This document shows positions 19,470 through 29,028 of a stretch of 64,000 nt of DNA, in pieces. This DNA is from Pedobacter westerhofensis (lineage in GTDB: Bacteria > Bacteroidota > Bacteroidia > Sphingobacteriales > Sphingobacteriaceae). The position numbers and the translations under genes were made by a program. The DNA lies in contig NZ_FXTN01000005.1 in the NCBI RefSeq assembly GCF_900182595.1, positions 248,001 through 312,000 on the forward strand. Direction: 5' to 3'. The first letter of the stretch is position 1. Each line of letters starts with the position of its first letter. The notes beneath the pieces were generated by a model. That model had not been told where the DNA came from. It ran no database searches and saw only the letters and a list, made by a program, of their open reading frames with translations.

Positions 19470-19847
19470 TTATTTAGTAGCTTTTTTCTTGTTAGCAACT
19501 GTTTTTCTCTTGCCTTTACGTGTACGAGAATTGTTCTTAGTACGTTGTCCACGAACTGGTAAACCTTTTCTGTGACGTAATCCACGGTAACAACCGATAT
19601 CCATTAAACGTTTGATGTTTAACTGAACCTCAGAACGTAAAGCACCTTCTACTTTAACGCCGTCGTTAATGATGGTACGAATAGCTGATAACTCATCATC
19701 AGACCAATCCTGTACTTTTTTGCTAAAATCGATACCTGCCTCAGTTAATATACGCTGAGCAGTTGATCTGCCTACTCCGAAGATGTAGGTTAGTCCGATT
19801 TCGCCTCTTTTGTTTCTTGGTAAATCAATACCTGATATCCTTGCCAT
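19470..19847 (-). CDS. rpsM: 30S ribosomal protein S13
   Basis: 125 residues, starting [20 protein letters not shown] with the H2TH region [20 protein letters not shown] and a basic tail [20 protein letters not shown] that reaches the decoding area and contacts tRNA. Standard position after rpmJ, 78 bp downstream. Confidence 0.98.
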   Translation of the reverse strand: MARISGIDLPRNKRGEIGLTYIFGVGRSTAQRILTEAGIDFSKKVQDWSDDELSAIRTIINDGVKVEGALRSEVQLNIKRLMDIGCYRGLRHRKGLPVRGQRTKNNSRTRKGKRKTVANKKKATK

Positions 19848-19925
19848 ATTTGTACTAAATGTTGATTATTTGACGACAGATTGAGGTAACCTGTACATTC
19901 AATCTAATCATACTTCAATAATTTA

Positions 19926-20042
19926 TTATCCCTGACGCTGCTTGAACTTCGGATTTTTCTTGTTAATTACGTAAAGTTTGCCCTTACGACGAATAATCTT
20001 GCAATCAGCACTGCGTTTTTTAATTGATGACCTAACTTTCAT
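19926..20042 (-). CDS. rpmJ: 50S ribosomal protein L36, zinc-free form
   Basis: 38-residue gene too short for many gene finders. It reads [20 protein letters not shown], continues with [18 protein letters not shown], and stops at 19926-19928. The start follows the infA stop codon directly (infA ends at 20044). The usual zinc ribbon of L36 (three Cys and one His) is lost: only Cys14 remains, and the His before KQRQG is Phe. This is the zinc-independent type. Confidence 0.95.
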   Translation of the reverse strand: MKVRSSIKKRSADCKIIRRKGKLYVINKKNPKFKQRQG

Positions 20043-20043
20043 T

Positions 20044-20262
20044 TTATTTATATCTATAAGTAATCCTGCCCTTTGATAAATCGTAAGGCGACATCTCTAA
20101 TTTAACTTTGTCCCCAGGTAATATCTTAATGTAATGCATCCTCATTTTACCTGAGATATGAGCGATAATTTCATGTCCGTTCTCCAGTTCAACTCTGAAC
20201 ATGGCATTGGATAATGCTTCTCTTATTACACCGTCTTGTTCAATCGAGGCTTGTTTAGCCAT
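20044..20262 (-). CDS. infA: Translation initiation factor IF-1
   Basis: 72 residues of the OB-fold IF-1: [59 protein letters not shown]. It blocks the ribosomal A site during initiation. It lies between map and rpmJ; a TAAATTTG -7-like element upstream may give it its own promoter. Confidence 0.98.
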   Translation of the reverse strand: MAKQASIEQDGVIREALSNAMFRVELENGHEIIAHISGKMRMHYIKILPGDKVKLEMSPYDLSKGRITYRYK

Positions 20263-20306
20263 ATAATCTTGATTTTTACTTAATTAGCTGCTATTAAACA
20301 GGGTTG

Positions 20307-20314
20307 CAAATTTA
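20307..20314 (-). promoter_or_regulatory. Possible -7 element upstream of infA
   Basis: TAAATTTG on the minus strand matches the Bacteroidota TAnnTTTG box and lies 45 bp before the infA start, in the map-infA gap. No TTG is found at the expected -33 position, so the call is weak. Confidence 0.35.
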
Positions 20315-20332
20315 AGAAAAATATTTAATTAT

Positions 20333-21118
20333 TTACCTTTTTTCTTTTAAAACTTCTTCAATCAGAGAAAAGGTCGATAAAACATCTGCCTTGCCCTTTT
20401 TTATTGCAACAGTGTGTTCAAAATGTGCCGAAGGCCGACTGTCCCTGCTTGTTACTGTCCAGCCATCAGACCAAAACTCTATATTAGCTGTACCGGCATT
20501 AATCATTGGCTCTATGGCTATTACCATACCCTCCTCTAACTTCATACCTGTACCCCGTCTACCGTAGTTTGGAACCTCTGGCTTCTCGTGGAGCTGTACG
20601 CCCACACCATGACCAACAAGCTCTCTCACCACACCGAAACCATTCTGCTCTGCCAGAGACTGCACTGCATAACCCACATCACCGAGACGTGAACCAACTA
20701 CAGCTTTATCAATAGCGCGCTTCAGACACTCCTGGGTAACATCTACCAATTTCTGGCGGTCAGGGCTGATTTCTCCGATAGAGAACGTATACGCCGAATC
20801 ACCAAAGAAATTGTTTTTGATCACACCACAATCTACAGAGATCAGATCTCCTTCCTGTATCACATACTCACCAGGAAAGCCATGAACAACCTGCTCATTG
20901 GGCGATATACAAAGTGAATAAGGAAAACCATTGTAGTTTAGAAATGCCGGTATCGCTCCGTGATCTTTTATGTAAGTCTCCGCAAGTTTGTTCAGCTGCA
21001 TCGTGGTAACTCCGGGGCCAATGATCTTCGCCACTTCTGCAAGTGTTTCAGATACCAGCATGGAACTAATTCTAATGAGCTCAACCTCCTCCGGAGACTT
21101 ATAATAGATCTTAGACAT
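20333..21118 (-). CDS. map: Type I methionine aminopeptidase
   Basis: 261 residues. It removes the initiator methionine from new proteins. The metal ligands are visible in order: the Asp pair in SVDCGVIKNNFFGDSAY, the His in LVGHGVGVQLHEKPEVPN, the Glu in GMVIAIEPMIN, and the last Glu in SAHFEHTVAIKKG. The Cys-rich N-terminal extension of eukaryotic forms is absent. The gene follows secY with a 5-bp gap, the usual spc-operon order. Confidence 0.97.
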   Translation of the reverse strand: MSKIYYKSPEEVELIRISSMLVSETLAEVAKIIGPGVTTMQLNKLAETYIKDHGAIPAFLNYNGFPYSLCISPNEQVVHGFPGEYVIQEGDLISVDCGVIKNNFFGDSAYTFSIGEISPDRQKLVDVTQECLKRAIDKAVVGSRLGDVGYAVQSLAEQNGFGVVRELVGHGVGVQLHEKPEVPNYGRRGTGMKLEEGMVIAIEPMINAGTANIEFWSDGWTVTSRDSRPSAHFEHTVAIKKGKADVLSTFSLIEEVLKEKR

Positions 21119-21123
21119 TCATA

Positions 21124-22464
21124 TTAAATTACCGCACTGCTGCCGCTTGCATTTGCAGCGGGAACACCAGTACGACCTGTAACTCTTCCGGTTTTCATTA
21201 ACCCGTCATAATGACGCATTAACAGATAACTTTCAACCTGTTGTAAAGTATCCAATACAACACCTACCAGAATCAGCAGGGATGTACCTCCATAAAAATG
21301 GGCAAACTCTGATTTAATACCGAATTTAACGGCCAGTGACGGAAGGATGGCAATGATCGCTAAGAATACAGAACCTGGAAAGGTGATCTTAGAAATTACA
21401 TCGTCAATAAAAGATGAGGTATCCAGACCAGGCTTAAGACCGGGAATGAAACCACCATTTTTCTTCATATCATCAGACATCTGTACGGGATTAACCGTAA
21501 TCGCAGTATAGAAGAATGTAAATGCAATGATTAAAAATGCAAAGGTTAAACTGTAAGCCAGTGATGTTGGATCACTGAACTGGATTAACCATGTATTTTG
21601 TAAGGTAGGGAAGAACTGTGTAAGCGTTGTTGGAATGAACATCAGTGCCTGGGCAAAGATGATAGGCATTACACCAGCAGCATTCACTTTTAATGGAATG
21701 TATTGTCTCACCCCACCAAACTGTCTGTTACCAACGATACGTTTCGCATATTGTACAGGGACCTTGCGGACACCCTGAACGATCAGGATCGTAAACATTA
21801 CCACGGCGAACAAAGCAACGATCTCCAGCACAAGTGCAATCAAGCCCCCGTCTACGATAACCCTTGAAGTGATCTCCTGATAAAGCGCCATCGGAAGACG
21901 TGCGATGATACCAACCATAATGATCAGTGACACACCATTTCCAATACCTTTATCGGTAATTTTCTCACCCAGCCACATTACAAATAATGTACCTGCCGAC
22001 AAAACGAATGTTGAAAGAACGAAGAATAAAGTAGGATCAATCAGAATAGCTTCCTTAGGAACCTGTGTTTTCACATAACCTACAGCCTGAACAGCTGTAA
22101 TTACTACCGTAAGGTATCTTGTGATCTGATTGAGTTTATTCCTGCCGCTCTCTCCTTCTTTCTGCATTTTCTGGAAGGAAGGTACAGCGATACCTAATAA
22201 CTGAACTACAATTGATGCAGAAATATATGGCATAACCCCCAGTGCAAGGATCGATACACGGGAAAATGATCCCCCGGCAAACATATCCAGCAGACCTAAG
22301 ATTCCAGATTTCTGATTATCGCCTAGGGCTGTTGCATCAACGCCTGGTAAAACAACGTGAGAAACGAACCTATAGACCAAAAGAATTACGAGCGTAAATA
22401 CGATACGCTCTCTTAATTCCTGAATTTTCCAAATATTACTTAAAGTAGTAAACAGCTTCTTCAT
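21124..22464 (-). CDS. secY: Protein translocase subunit SecY
   Basis: 446-residue membrane channel with ten predicted segments: FTLVILLVYRFVSHVVLPG first, the plug region after it, then LGVMPYISASIVVQLLGIAV. The cytoplasmic loops KVPVQYAKRIVGNRQFGG and DDMKKNGGFIPGLKPG are conserved for SecA and ribosome binding. It forms the Sec pore with SecE and SecG. It lies 3 bp after rplO, and translation is probably coupled. Confidence 0.98.
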   Translation of the reverse strand: MKKLFTTLSNIWKIQELRERIVFTLVILLVYRFVSHVVLPGVDATALGDNQKSGILGLLDMFAGGSFSRVSILALGVMPYISASIVVQLLGIAVPSFQKMQKEGESGRNKLNQITRYLTVVITAVQAVGYVKTQVPKEAILIDPTLFFVLSTFVLSAGTLFVMWLGEKITDKGIGNGVSLIIMVGIIARLPMALYQEITSRVIVDGGLIALVLEIVALFAVVMFTILIVQGVRKVPVQYAKRIVGNRQFGGVRQYIPLKVNAAGVMPIIFAQALMFIPTTLTQFFPTLQNTWLIQFSDPTSLAYSLTFAFLIIAFTFFYTAITVNPVQMSDDMKKNGGFIPGLKPGLDTSSFIDDVISKITFPGSVFLAIIAILPSLAVKFGIKSEFAHFYGGTSLLILVGVVLDTLQQVESYLLMRHYDGLMKTGRVTGRTGVPAANASGSSAVI

Positions 22465-22467
22465 TAA

Positions 22468-22914
22468 TTACAATTTTTCGATTGAGCCTCCAGCAGCTTC
22501 AATTGCTTTTTGTGCAGTTGCAGAGAAAGCATGAGCTTTAACTTCAACTTTAGATTTAACTTCACCACGTCCAAGGATTTTAACCAGGTCGTTTTTGTGT
22601 GCTAAACCGTGCTCCTGCAATGTAGCAAAATCAATTGAAGTCAAGCTGAATTTCTCAGCTAATCCTTGTAAAACATCTAAGTTTACACCTACATATTCAA
22701 CACGGTTAATTGGTTTGAAACCTACCTTAGGTACACGGCGTTGCAATGGCATCTGACCACCTTCAAAACCAATTTTGGTTTTGTGACCAGAACGTGATCC
22801 GGCACCTTTATGACCACGGGTGGAAGTACCACCACGACCAGAACCAGTACCACGACCAATTCTTTTACTGTTTTTAGTAGAACCTGATGCAGGTTTTAAA
22901 TTACTTAAGTTCAT
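22468..22914 (-). CDS. rplO: 50S ribosomal protein L15
   Basis: 148 residues with the Gly/Arg-rich N-terminal extension [20 protein letters not shown] that penetrates 23S rRNA and the C-terminal globular part ending [15 protein letters not shown]. It is preceded by a 110-bp gap that holds a consensus promoter, so rplO-secY-map-infA can probably be transcribed separately from the genes upstream. Confidence 0.98.
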   Translation of the reverse strand: MNLSNLKPASGSTKNSKRIGRGTGSGRGGTSTRGHKGAGSRSGHKTKIGFEGGQMPLQRRVPKVGFKPINRVEYVGVNLDVLQGLAEKFSLTSIDFATLQEHGLAHKNDLVKILGRGEVKSKVEVKAHAFSATAQKAIEAAGGSIEKL

Positions 22915-22979
22915 TTTTGAAACTTATTGTGCTGCCCTTCGCTTTCACTAATCAGGGACAACGGTTAAACATATACAAA

Positions 22980-23016
22980 GGTTGCAAATGTAATATAATA
23001 TATTACACTTACAACC
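22980..23016 (-). promoter_or_regulatory. Promoter inside a palindrome, upstream of rplO
   Basis: On the minus strand a TTG (23012-23014), a 19-nt spacer and TACATTTG (22985-22992) form a full Bacteroidota-type promoter. The same DNA is an imperfect palindrome with 18-bp arms (22980-22997 with 22999-23016, two mismatches), so the promoter lies within a dyad. The gap between rpmD and rplO is one of the two longest inside the spc genes. Confidence 0.6.
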
Positions 23017-23024
23017 TCTGCGAA

Positions 23025-23204
23025 TTATATACTTTCGATGGCAACTAAGTGATTCACTTTTCTTACCATGCCAATGATAGCAGCGTTAGCCTCAACTTCT
23101 ACAGACTGGTTCATTTTTTTTAAACCTAATGCCTGCATTGTTCTTTTCTGACGTTCGCTTCTGTCAATGATACTTTTTACCTGGGTTATTCTGATCTTAG
23201 CCAT
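23025..23204 (-). CDS. rpmD: 50S ribosomal protein L30
   Basis: 59 residues, read as MAKIRITQVKSIIDRSERQK, then RTMQALGLKKMNQSVEVEAN and AAIIGMVRKVNHLVAIESI. It is too short for many ORF searches but clear from the conserved S-I-x-R-x-x-R-Q-K-x-T-x-x-A-L-G-L pattern. It starts 4 bp after the rpsE stop codon, in the standard order rpsE-rpmD-rplO. Confidence 0.95.
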   Translation of the reverse strand: MAKIRITQVKSIIDRSERQKRTMQALGLKKMNQSVEVEANAAIIGMVRKVNHLVAIESI

Positions 23205-23208
23205 GTTC

Positions 23209-23727
23209 TTATCCGTTAAAAACTTTGTTTAAATCAACACCACGTTGTTGTGCTACTGTATAAGCATCACGCATTTTTGTTAAAGCATCAACAGTTGCCT
23301 TTACCACGTTGTGAGGATTTGATGAACCTTTTGATTTTGCTAATACGTTGTGTACACCAGCACTCTCTAATACAGCGCGCATTGCACCACCAGCGATAAC
23401 TCCGGTACCTACTGCAGCTGGTTTGATCAATACAAAACCACCTGAGAATTTACCGATTTGTTCGTGAGGAACAGTACCGTTTAACAAAGGAACCTTTACA
23501 AGGTTCTTTTTAGCGTCATCGATACCTTTTGCAATTGCTTCAGTAACCTCTTTCGCTTTACCTAATCCGTAACCCACGATTCCGTTTTCATCTCCAACAA
23601 CTACGATAGCTGAGAAGCTGAAAGTACGACCACCTTTGGTCACTTTAGCAACACGTTGTATACTAACTAAACGGTCTTTTAATTCGACCTCGCTAGTCTT
23701 AACTCTTTTTATATTGATAGTTGACAT
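23209..23727 (-). CDS. rpsE: 30S ribosomal protein S5
   Basis: 172 residues: double-stranded-RNA-binding-like domain ([40 protein letters not shown]) and C-terminal domain ([40 protein letters not shown]). It takes part in translational accuracy and mRNA unwinding. Standard place between rplR and rpmD. Confidence 0.98.
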   Translation of the reverse strand: MSTINIKRVKTSEVELKDRLVSIQRVAKVTKGGRTFSFSAIVVVGDENGIVGYGLGKAKEVTEAIAKGIDDAKKNLVKVPLLNGTVPHEQIGKFSGGFVLIKPAAVGTGVIAGGAMRAVLESAGVHNVLAKSKGSSNPHNVVKATVDALTKMRDAYTVAQQRGVDLNKVFNG

Positions 23728-23745
23728 TCTTCTCCTATTTTCAGA

Positions 23746-24099
23746 TTAAAATACTAAACCAGCTTCGCGGGCACCTTCTGCCAACGACTTTACGCGTCCG
23801 TGGTACAAATAGCCATTTCTATCGAAAACAACTTCTTTAATGCCAGCTGCGATTGCTTTTTCAGCTACTAATTTACCTACAGCTACAGATTGCTCTGATT
23901 TATTGCCATTACCAGAAAAATCTTTTGATAATGATGACGCTGATACCAATGTGCTTCCAGTTACGTCGTTAATGATCTGCGCATAAATTCCTTTATTGCT
24001 TCTATAAACTGATAAACGTGGACGGCTTTCAGAACCGGTCAATCTTTTTCTGATTCCTTTTTTTATACGATCTCTACGAGATAATTTTTTCCCTGCCAT
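23746..24099 (-). CDS. rplR: 50S ribosomal protein L18
   Basis: 117 residues, with [40 protein letters not shown] and [20 protein letters not shown]. It binds 5S rRNA in the central protuberance together with L5. Five bases separate it from rplF. Confidence 0.98.
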   Translation of the reverse strand: MAGKKLSRRDRIKKGIRKRLTGSESRPRLSVYRSNKGIYAQIINDVTGSTLVSASSLSKDFSGNGNKSEQSVAVGKLVAEKAIAAGIKEVVFDRNGYLYHGRVKSLAEGAREAGLVF

Positions 24100-24104
24100 G
24101 ATGA

Positions 24105-24662
24105 TTATTTTTTAGAAGCTGATTTACCTGCTTTTCTTCTTAACACTTCTCCTACAAACTTGATACCTTTACCTTTGTATGGTTCCGGTGCACGTAACGA
24201 GCGGATTTTCGCTGCAACCTGACCGATCAGTTGTTTGTCGATACTCTCTAAAATGATTTTAGGAGTCTGACCTTTCTCTGAAAGAGTAGTTACTGTAATC
24301 TCTACTGGCAACTGGAATACATAATGGTGGGAATATCCTAAAACAAGATCCAGGGTATTTCCTGTGTTTGTTGCGCGGTAACCCACACCAACCAACTCCT
24401 GTTGAATTTTGTAACCTTCTGTAACACCAATAACCATATTGTTAATCAATGAACGGTATAAACCGTGCAATGCTTTGTGTCTTTTTTGTTCAGTAGGACG
24501 TTGTACGTTTAAGATACCGTCTTCCTGACTAACAGTGATTTCTGAATCTACTGCTTGTTGCAATTGACCTTTAGGACCTTTTACAGTAACTAGATTTGCT
24601 TCATCTACTGTAATGGTTACACCTGCAGGGATACTAATTGGGGCTTTTCCTATTCTTGACAT
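24105..24662 (-). CDS. rplF: 50S ribosomal protein L6
   Basis: 185 residues with two L6 repeats: [20 protein letters not shown] and [20 protein letters not shown], then [20 protein letters not shown] and the C-terminal [20 protein letters not shown]. It lies near the factor-binding site of the large subunit. Confidence 0.98.
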   Translation of the reverse strand: MSRIGKAPISIPAGVTITVDEANLVTVKGPKGQLQQAVDSEITVSQEDGILNVQRPTEQKRHKALHGLYRSLINNMVIGVTEGYKIQQELVGVGYRATNTGNTLDLVLGYSHHYVFQLPVEITVTTLSEKGQTPKIILESIDKQLIGQVAAKIRSLRAPEPYKGKGIKFVGEVLRRKAGKSASKK

Positions 24663-24680
24663 TTTGTTATCCTCCTTTAA

Positions 24681-25079
24681 TTAATAAACGTGACACAAAA
24701 CTTCGCCACCAATGTTTAGTCTGGCTGCTTCTTTATCAGTCATTACTCCTTTTGAAGTAGACAAGATAGCAATACCTAAACCGTTCAATACTCTTGGCAT
24801 ATTATCAACGCCTGCATACTGCCTTAAACCTGGTTTGCTGATACGCGCCAATGTGCGGATCGCAGGGATCTTAGTTATAGGGTTGTACTTTAAAGCGATT
24901 TTAATCGTTCCCTGTACTGTGTTTTCCTCAAACTTGTAGTTGGCAATGTAACCTTTGTCAAAAAGTACTTTAGTAATTTCCTTTTTAAGATTTGATGCAG
25001 GAATTTCTACAATTCTGTGATTTGCCTTGATGGCATTTCTTACTCTTGTAAGATAATCTGCTATTGGATCTGTATTCAT
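24681..25079 (-). CDS. rpsH: 30S ribosomal protein S8
   Basis: About 132 residues, starting MNTDPIADYLTRVRNAIKAN; this ATG (25079) matches the family and is preferred to an in-frame start 39 bp upstream. C-terminal signature STSKGVMTDKEAARLNIGGE. It is a primary 16S rRNA binder, and in gamma-proteobacteria represses spc-operon translation. A structured 135-bp gap lies upstream, between rpsN and rpsH. Confidence 0.97.
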   Translation of the reverse strand: MNTDPIADYLTRVRNAIKANHRIVEIPASNLKKEITKVLFDKGYIANYKFEENTVQGTIKIALKYNPITKIPAIRTLARISKPGLRQYAGVDNMPRVLNGLGIAILSTSKGVMTDKEAARLNIGGEVLCHVY

Positions 25080-25161
25080 TTTTATTGATTTGTGATAGTG
25101 GTTTCCTTTCCGAACCATTCGGAGCGACCTTCCATCGGTTAATTTTCTTGTTAAACGTATA

Positions 25162-25201
25162 ACGTTAGCAGCATGCGCCTCTCCGGCGCAGCAACTAACG
25201 T
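25162..25201 (-). other. Two-part hairpin in the rpsN-rpsH gap
   Basis: Outer perfect stem ACGTTAG/CTAACGT (25162-25168 with 25195-25201), inner perfect stem GCGCC/GGCGC (25175-25179 with 25185-25189), and an asymmetric internal loop of 6 and 5 nt between them. There is no T-run. The shape resembles a protein-binding site on the mRNA upstream of the S8 gene, but S8 binding is only a guess. Confidence 0.45.
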
Positions 25202-25214
25202 AAAACGATTTTTC

Positions 25215-25484
25215 TTACCAGCTTGCTTTGGTAACTCCAGGAATTTTTCCTGCTAAAGCCATCTCACGGAATGTAACCCTTGAGATACCAAAAGTACGCA
25301 TGTAACCGCGTGGACGGCCAGTTAATTTACAACGGTTGTGTAAACGCACCGGTGACGAGTTTTTTGGTAACTTGTCCAGTCCTTCGAAATCACCTGCAGC
25401 TTTAAGTTCTGCACGTTTGTCTGCATATTTAGCAACCAATTTCTGGCGCTTAACTTCGCGAGCTTTTACTCCTTCTTTTGCCAT
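25215..25484 (-). CDS. rpsN: 30S ribosomal protein S14 (long, zinc-free form)
   Basis: 89 residues. The conserved C-terminal half is [20 protein letters not shown] followed by [20 protein letters not shown]. It has a single Cys in that region instead of the CxxC pairs of the short zinc form, so it is the zinc-independent type. Its start codon overlaps the rplE stop by one base. Confidence 0.97.
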   Translation of the reverse strand: MAKEGVKAREVKRQKLVAKYADKRAELKAAGDFEGLDKLPKNSSPVRLHNRCKLTGRPRGYMRTFGISRVTFREMALAGKIPGVTKASW

Positions 25485-26056
25485 TATTGCTCTGTATTAG
25501 GTGTTTGATTTTTAAATGGTAACCCGAATTGTTTTAACAATTCCAATGCCTCAACATCAGTTGTAGCAGAAGTTACAAAGGTAATATCCATTCCTAAAAT
25601 CTTAGAGATTTTATCAATGTTGATCTCAGGGAAGATGATTTGCTCAGTAATACCCAATGTGTAGTTACCTTTTCCATCAAATCCTTTATCGTTAATACCT
25701 TTGAAGTCACGGATACGCGGCAAAGCTACGGAAATTAAACGATCTAAAAACTCAAACATGTTGTTATCGCGTAAAGTTACACGTACACCTACCGGCATAC
25801 CTTTACGTAATTTGAAGTTTGAGATATCTTTTTTAGATTTTGCACCTACTGCCTGCTGACCAGAAATCGTGCTCATCTCTAAAATAGAGCTGTCCATGAT
25901 CTTTTTGTCAGTTACAGAGAAACGTCCAACACCCTGGTTGATTGCAATTTTCTCTAATTTAGGAACCTGCATTACGCTTTTGTAATTGAACTTGCTTTTC
26001 AGGGCAGGAACAACTTCCTCTTTGTATTTAGTCTTTAATCTTGGTATGTAAGTCAT
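25484..26056 (-). CDS. rplE: 50S ribosomal protein L5
   Basis: 190 residues, with [40 protein letters not shown] and [20 protein letters not shown]. It binds 5S rRNA and touches P-site tRNA. It shares single-base start/stop overlaps with rplX before it and rpsN after it, which points to coupled translation. Confidence 0.98.
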   Translation of the reverse strand: MTYIPRLKTKYKEEVVPALKSKFNYKSVMQVPKLEKIAINQGVGRFSVTDKKIMDSSILEMSTISGQQAVGAKSKKDISNFKLRKGMPVGVRVTLRDNNMFEFLDRLISVALPRIRDFKGINDKGFDGKGNYTLGITEQIIFPEINIDKISKILGMDITFVTSATTDVEALELLKQFGLPFKNQTPNTEQ

Positions 26057-26397
26057 TATTTGATCTCCTCTCCTGATTTTTTAGATACCCTAACTAATTT
26101 CCCATCAGCATTAAGCTTTCTGCCAACACGCGTAGTTTTTCCAGTTTTTGGATCAATTAACGCAACGTTAGAAATATGAAGAGCAGCCTCTTTTTTAATG
26201 ATACCACCGTTTGGAGTAGCAGCATTTGGTTTTGTATGTTTAGATACAAGGTTCACACCTTCTACCAGAATTCTACTTTTAGTAATCAATACTGAAAGTA
26301 CTTTACCTTCCTGGCCTTTTGAATCACCAGCGATAACCTTTACTAAATCTCCTTTACGGATTTTTATCTTTGGTTGAACAGTTACTTTATTTTTCAT
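26056..26397 (-). CDS. rplX: 50S ribosomal protein L24
   Basis: 113 residues: KOW motif [20 protein letters not shown] at about 11-30, then [10 protein letters not shown] and [19 protein letters not shown]. It starts large-subunit assembly near the exit tunnel. One base separates it from rplN. Confidence 0.98.
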   Translation of the reverse strand: MKNKVTVQPKIKIRKGDLVKVIAGDSKGQEGKVLSVLITKSRILVEGVNLVSKHTKPNAATPNGGIIKKEAALHISNVALIDPKTGKTTRVGRKLNADGKLVRVSKKSGEEIK

Positions 26398-26398
26398 A

Positions 26399-26767
26399 TT
26401 ATAATACCTCCGGTGCTAATGATACAATTTTCATGAATTGTTTTTCACGCAGTTCTCTCGCTACCGGGCCAAAAATACGTGTACCACGCGGCTCATCTTG
26501 TGCATTCAATAATACTGCTGCGTTATCGTCGAAACGAATGTAAGAACCATCTTTACGTCTGATCTCTTTCTTTGTCCTTACCACAACTGCTTTCGAAACT
26601 GTTCCTTTTTTAATGTTTCCTGAAGGAAGTGCGCTTTTAACGGTAACAACGATTTTGTCACCAATTGACGCGTACCGTTTTCCGGTTCCACCAAGTACAC
26701 GAATTACGAGTACCTGTTTTGCGCCGCTATTGTCGGCTACGTTTAGTCTTGATTCCTGTTGTACCAT
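26399..26767 (-). CDS. rplN: 50S ribosomal protein L14
   Basis: 122 residues, starting [20 protein letters not shown], with [20 protein letters not shown] and [20 protein letters not shown]; full family length. It contributes to the subunit interface. It lies in line between rpsQ and rplX. Confidence 0.98.
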   Translation of the reverse strand: MVQQESRLNVADNSGAKQVLVIRVLGGTGKRYASIGDKIVVTVKSALPSGNIKKGTVSKAVVVRTKKEIRRKDGSYIRFDDNAAVLLNAQDEPRGTRIFGPVARELREKQFMKIVSLAPEVL

Positions 26768-26768
26768 G

Positions 26769-27023
26769 TTATTTAGCCCTCTCTAAAATTTCCACTAATC
26801 TCCAGTTCTTGTTCTTACTCAGCGGACGAGTCTCCATGATCAGTACTGTATCACCAATACCGCAATCGTTTTTCTCGTCATGAGCCATAAATTTGGTAGT
26901 TTTCTTAACAAACTTACCATAGATCGGGTGTTTCACTTTACGCTCTACAGCAACAACAACAGATTTATCCATTTTATTGCTTACCACCAACCCGGTTCTT
27001 GTTTTTCTTAATTGTCTTTCCAT
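26769..27023 (-). CDS. rpsQ: 30S ribosomal protein S17
   Basis: The ATG at 27023 ([20 protein letters not shown]) is chosen because it matches the family and does not overlap rpmC; an upstream in-frame ATG (27050) would overlap it. About 84 residues with [20 protein letters not shown] and [22 protein letters not shown]-fold 16S rRNA binder. Confidence 0.96.
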   Translation of the reverse strand: MERQLRKTRTGLVVSNKMDKSVVVAVERKVKHPIYGKFVKKTTKFMAHDEKNDCGIGDTVLIMETRPLSKNKNWRLVEILERAK

Positions 27024-27036
27024 TTCGACTCTAAAG

Positions 27037-27246
27037 TTATTTAGTTTCACTAGCTGACGCCGCTTTACGCTTTGTCATTTCAGTATTTAATCGGGCGATG
27101 TCTTTTCTTACCTTAGTGATACGGGTAGGATTCTCTATAGCCGATATTGTATGCGCAAATTTCAACTTAACCAAGTTTTCTTTTTCTTCTGCAATCCTGA
27201 CTACTAGTTCTTCTTGTGAAAGCCCTGTGATTTCTGAGTTCTTCAT
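27037..27246 (-). CDS. rpmC: 50S ribosomal protein L29
   Basis: 69 residues, a two-helix L29: [60 protein letters not shown]. It lies at the exit tunnel near SRP and trigger-factor docking sites. It is separated from rplP by 73 bp with no evident signal. Confidence 0.97.
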   Translation of the reverse strand: MKNSEITGLSQEELVVRIAEEKENLVKLKFAHTISAIENPTRITKVRKDIARLNTEMTKRKAASASETK

Positions 27247-27319
27247 TTTATTAATTTTTATGTTCTGGGTCTAGCGGTTATAATAACAAGTTACTTACAA
27301 CATTGACCCCAAAACTTCT

Positions 27320-27742
27320 TTATGCCTCTACGTAATCTCTACGTACTACAAATTTTGTTTGGATAGGTAATTTCTGAGCTGCTAAACGCATTGCTTCTTT
27401 AGCGATTTCTAAAGATACGCCTTCAGCTTCAAAAATGATACGTCCCGGTCTTACAACTGCAACCCAGTATTCAGGAGCACCTTTACCTTTACCCATACGT
27501 ACTTCGGCTGGTTTCTTAGTTACCGGTTTGTCCGGGAATATTCTAATCCACACCTGGCCTTCACGTTTCATGAAACGAGTTACCGCAATACGGGCTGCCT
27601 CTATCTGACGACTGGTAATCCATGTCGCCTCTAAAGATTTAATCCCGAAAGACCCGAATGACAGTTCAGCACCACGTGTTGCTAAACCTTTCATTCTGCC
27701 CTTTTGCATCTTTCTGAACTTCGTTCTTTTTGGCTGTAACAT
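27320..27742 (-). CDS. rplP: 50S ribosomal protein L16
   Basis: 140 residues, starting [20 protein letters not shown], with [40 protein letters not shown] and [20 protein letters not shown]. It organises the A-site region of 23S rRNA. The Arg in [18 protein letters not shown] is at the position hydroxylated in some bacteria. Confidence 0.98.
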   Translation of the reverse strand: MLQPKRTKFRKMQKGRMKGLATRGAELSFGSFGIKSLEATWITSRQIEAARIAVTRFMKREGQVWIRIFPDKPVTKKPAEVRMGKGKGAPEYWVAVVRPGRIIFEAEGVSLEIAKEAMRLAAQKLPIQTKFVVRRDYVEA

Positions 27743-27780
27743 CTTATTTTAATATTATCGTTAAACGATCTGTTGACTAA

Positions 27781-28653
27781 TTATTTACGAGGACCTCTGT
27801 TTGCAGGATTTCCGCCTCTGTTATCTCTACCTGGACCGCCCTGACCCGGACCACCCTGACCTGGACCTCTTCCGCCACGACCGGCACCGCCTTTATTGTC
27901 GTTTCTTCTGTCGCCACCGCCACGGTTGTCTCTGTCTCTGCCGCCACCTGCACCAAAGTTACCTTCAGGTCTGCCACCTTTACCAGGAGCATTGCTTGTT
28001 GCACCAATGTTTGGAGAAAGATCACGTTTACCGTAAACCTCACCTTTACAGATCCATACTTTAACACCGATCTTACCGTAAGTAGTCAATGCCTCAGCTA
28101 ATGCATAGTCAATATCAGCACGGAAAGTATGCAAAGGAATTCTTCCTTCTTTATACTGCTCGTTACGAGCCATCTCTGCTCCGCCTAAACGACCTGAAGT
28201 CATTATCTTGATACCTTCAGCTCCCATACGCATTGTTGATGCGATTGTCGACTTCATGGCTCTACGGAAAGAGATCCTTGCCTCTAATTGTTTTGCTACA
28301 CCTTCTGCTACCAGTTGTGCATCAAGCTCAGGACGTTTGATCTCAAAAATGTTGATTTGAATCTCCTTTTTTGTAAGTTGTTTCAATTCTTCTTTGATCT
28401 TGTCAACCTCAGCTCCTGCTTTTCCGATAACGATTCCCGGACGGGCAGTGTGGATAGTTACAGTGATACGTTTTAACGTACGCTCGATAACTACTTTAGC
28501 TACTCCTCCTTTTGCGATACGCACAGAAAGGTATTTTCTTATTTTTTCGTCCTCAACTAATTTGTCAGCATAGTTGTTGCCACCGAACCAGTTAGAATCC
28601 CAACCTCTGATGATTCCCAACCTTGCTCCTATTGGATTTGCTTTTTGTCCCAT
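27781..28653 (-). CDS. rpsC: 30S ribosomal protein S3 with Gly/Arg-rich C-terminal tail
   Basis: 290 residues, against about 210-240 in most bacteria. Residues 1-210 are standard S3: [22 protein letters not shown] domain with [20 protein letters not shown], and [20 protein letters not shown]. From about residue 215 a tail of about 75 residues follows, rich in Gly, Arg, Asp, Asn and Pro, with repeats such as RDNRGGG and [11 protein letters not shown]. It looks like an RGG-type disordered segment at the mRNA entry side. An open frame on another frame across this tail is a by-product of its GC-rich repeats. Confidence 0.97.
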   Translation of the reverse strand: MGQKANPIGARLGIIRGWDSNWFGGNNYADKLVEDEKIRKYLSVRIAKGGVAKVVIERTLKRITVTIHTARPGIVIGKAGAEVDKIKEELKQLTKKEIQINIFEIKRPELDAQLVAEGVAKQLEARISFRRAMKSTIASTMRMGAEGIKIMTSGRLGGAEMARNEQYKEGRIPLHTFRADIDYALAEALTTYGKIGVKVWICKGEVYGKRDLSPNIGATSNAPGKGGRPEGNFGAGGGRDRDNRGGGDRRNDNKGGAGRGGRGPGQGGPGQGGPGRDNRGGNPANRGPRK

Positions 28654-28658
28654 TTCTA

Positions 28659-29021
28659 CTAATTAGTTTGAGTTTCAACGTTTTTACTATCTACTACCAA
28701 AGTTACGTGGTTACTACGTTTACGTATTCTGTATCCACGGCCTTGAGGTGCTGGTCTCAGTCTTTTCAACTGACGGCCGCCACCAACCATTATAGTTTTC
28801 ACGTATAACTGGTTTTCTTCAGGGCGAGAACCTTCATTTTTAGTTTCCCAGTTTTTGATGGCTGACAACAAAAGTTTCTCAACTCTGATTGCCGCATCTT
28901 TATTGGTGAATTTTAAAATATGTAATGCTTTCTCAACACGCTCACCTCTGATAAGATCTACAACCAAACGCATCTTACGTGGTGAGGTTGGACAATTGTT
29001 TAATTTCGCTACTGCTTCCAT
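28659..29021 (-). CDS. rplV: 50S ribosomal protein L22
   Basis: 120 residues with [40 protein letters not shown] and [20 protein letters not shown], the loop that lines the exit tunnel. Wild-type-looking hairpin with no duplication or deletion of the kind tied to macrolide resistance. Confidence 0.98.
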   Translation of the reverse strand: MEAVAKLNNCPTSPRKMRLVVDLIRGERVEKALHILKFTNKDAAIRVEKLLLSAIKNWETKNEGSRPEENQLYVKTIMVGGGRQLKRLRPAPQGRGYRIRKRSNHVTLVVDSKNVETQTN

Positions 29022-29028
29022 CTCTTAA

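Noticed and set aside
27777-28067. 96-codon frame over the end of rpsC
   Set aside because: It arises from the GC-rich repeats of the S3 tail read in another frame; the product is low-complexity.
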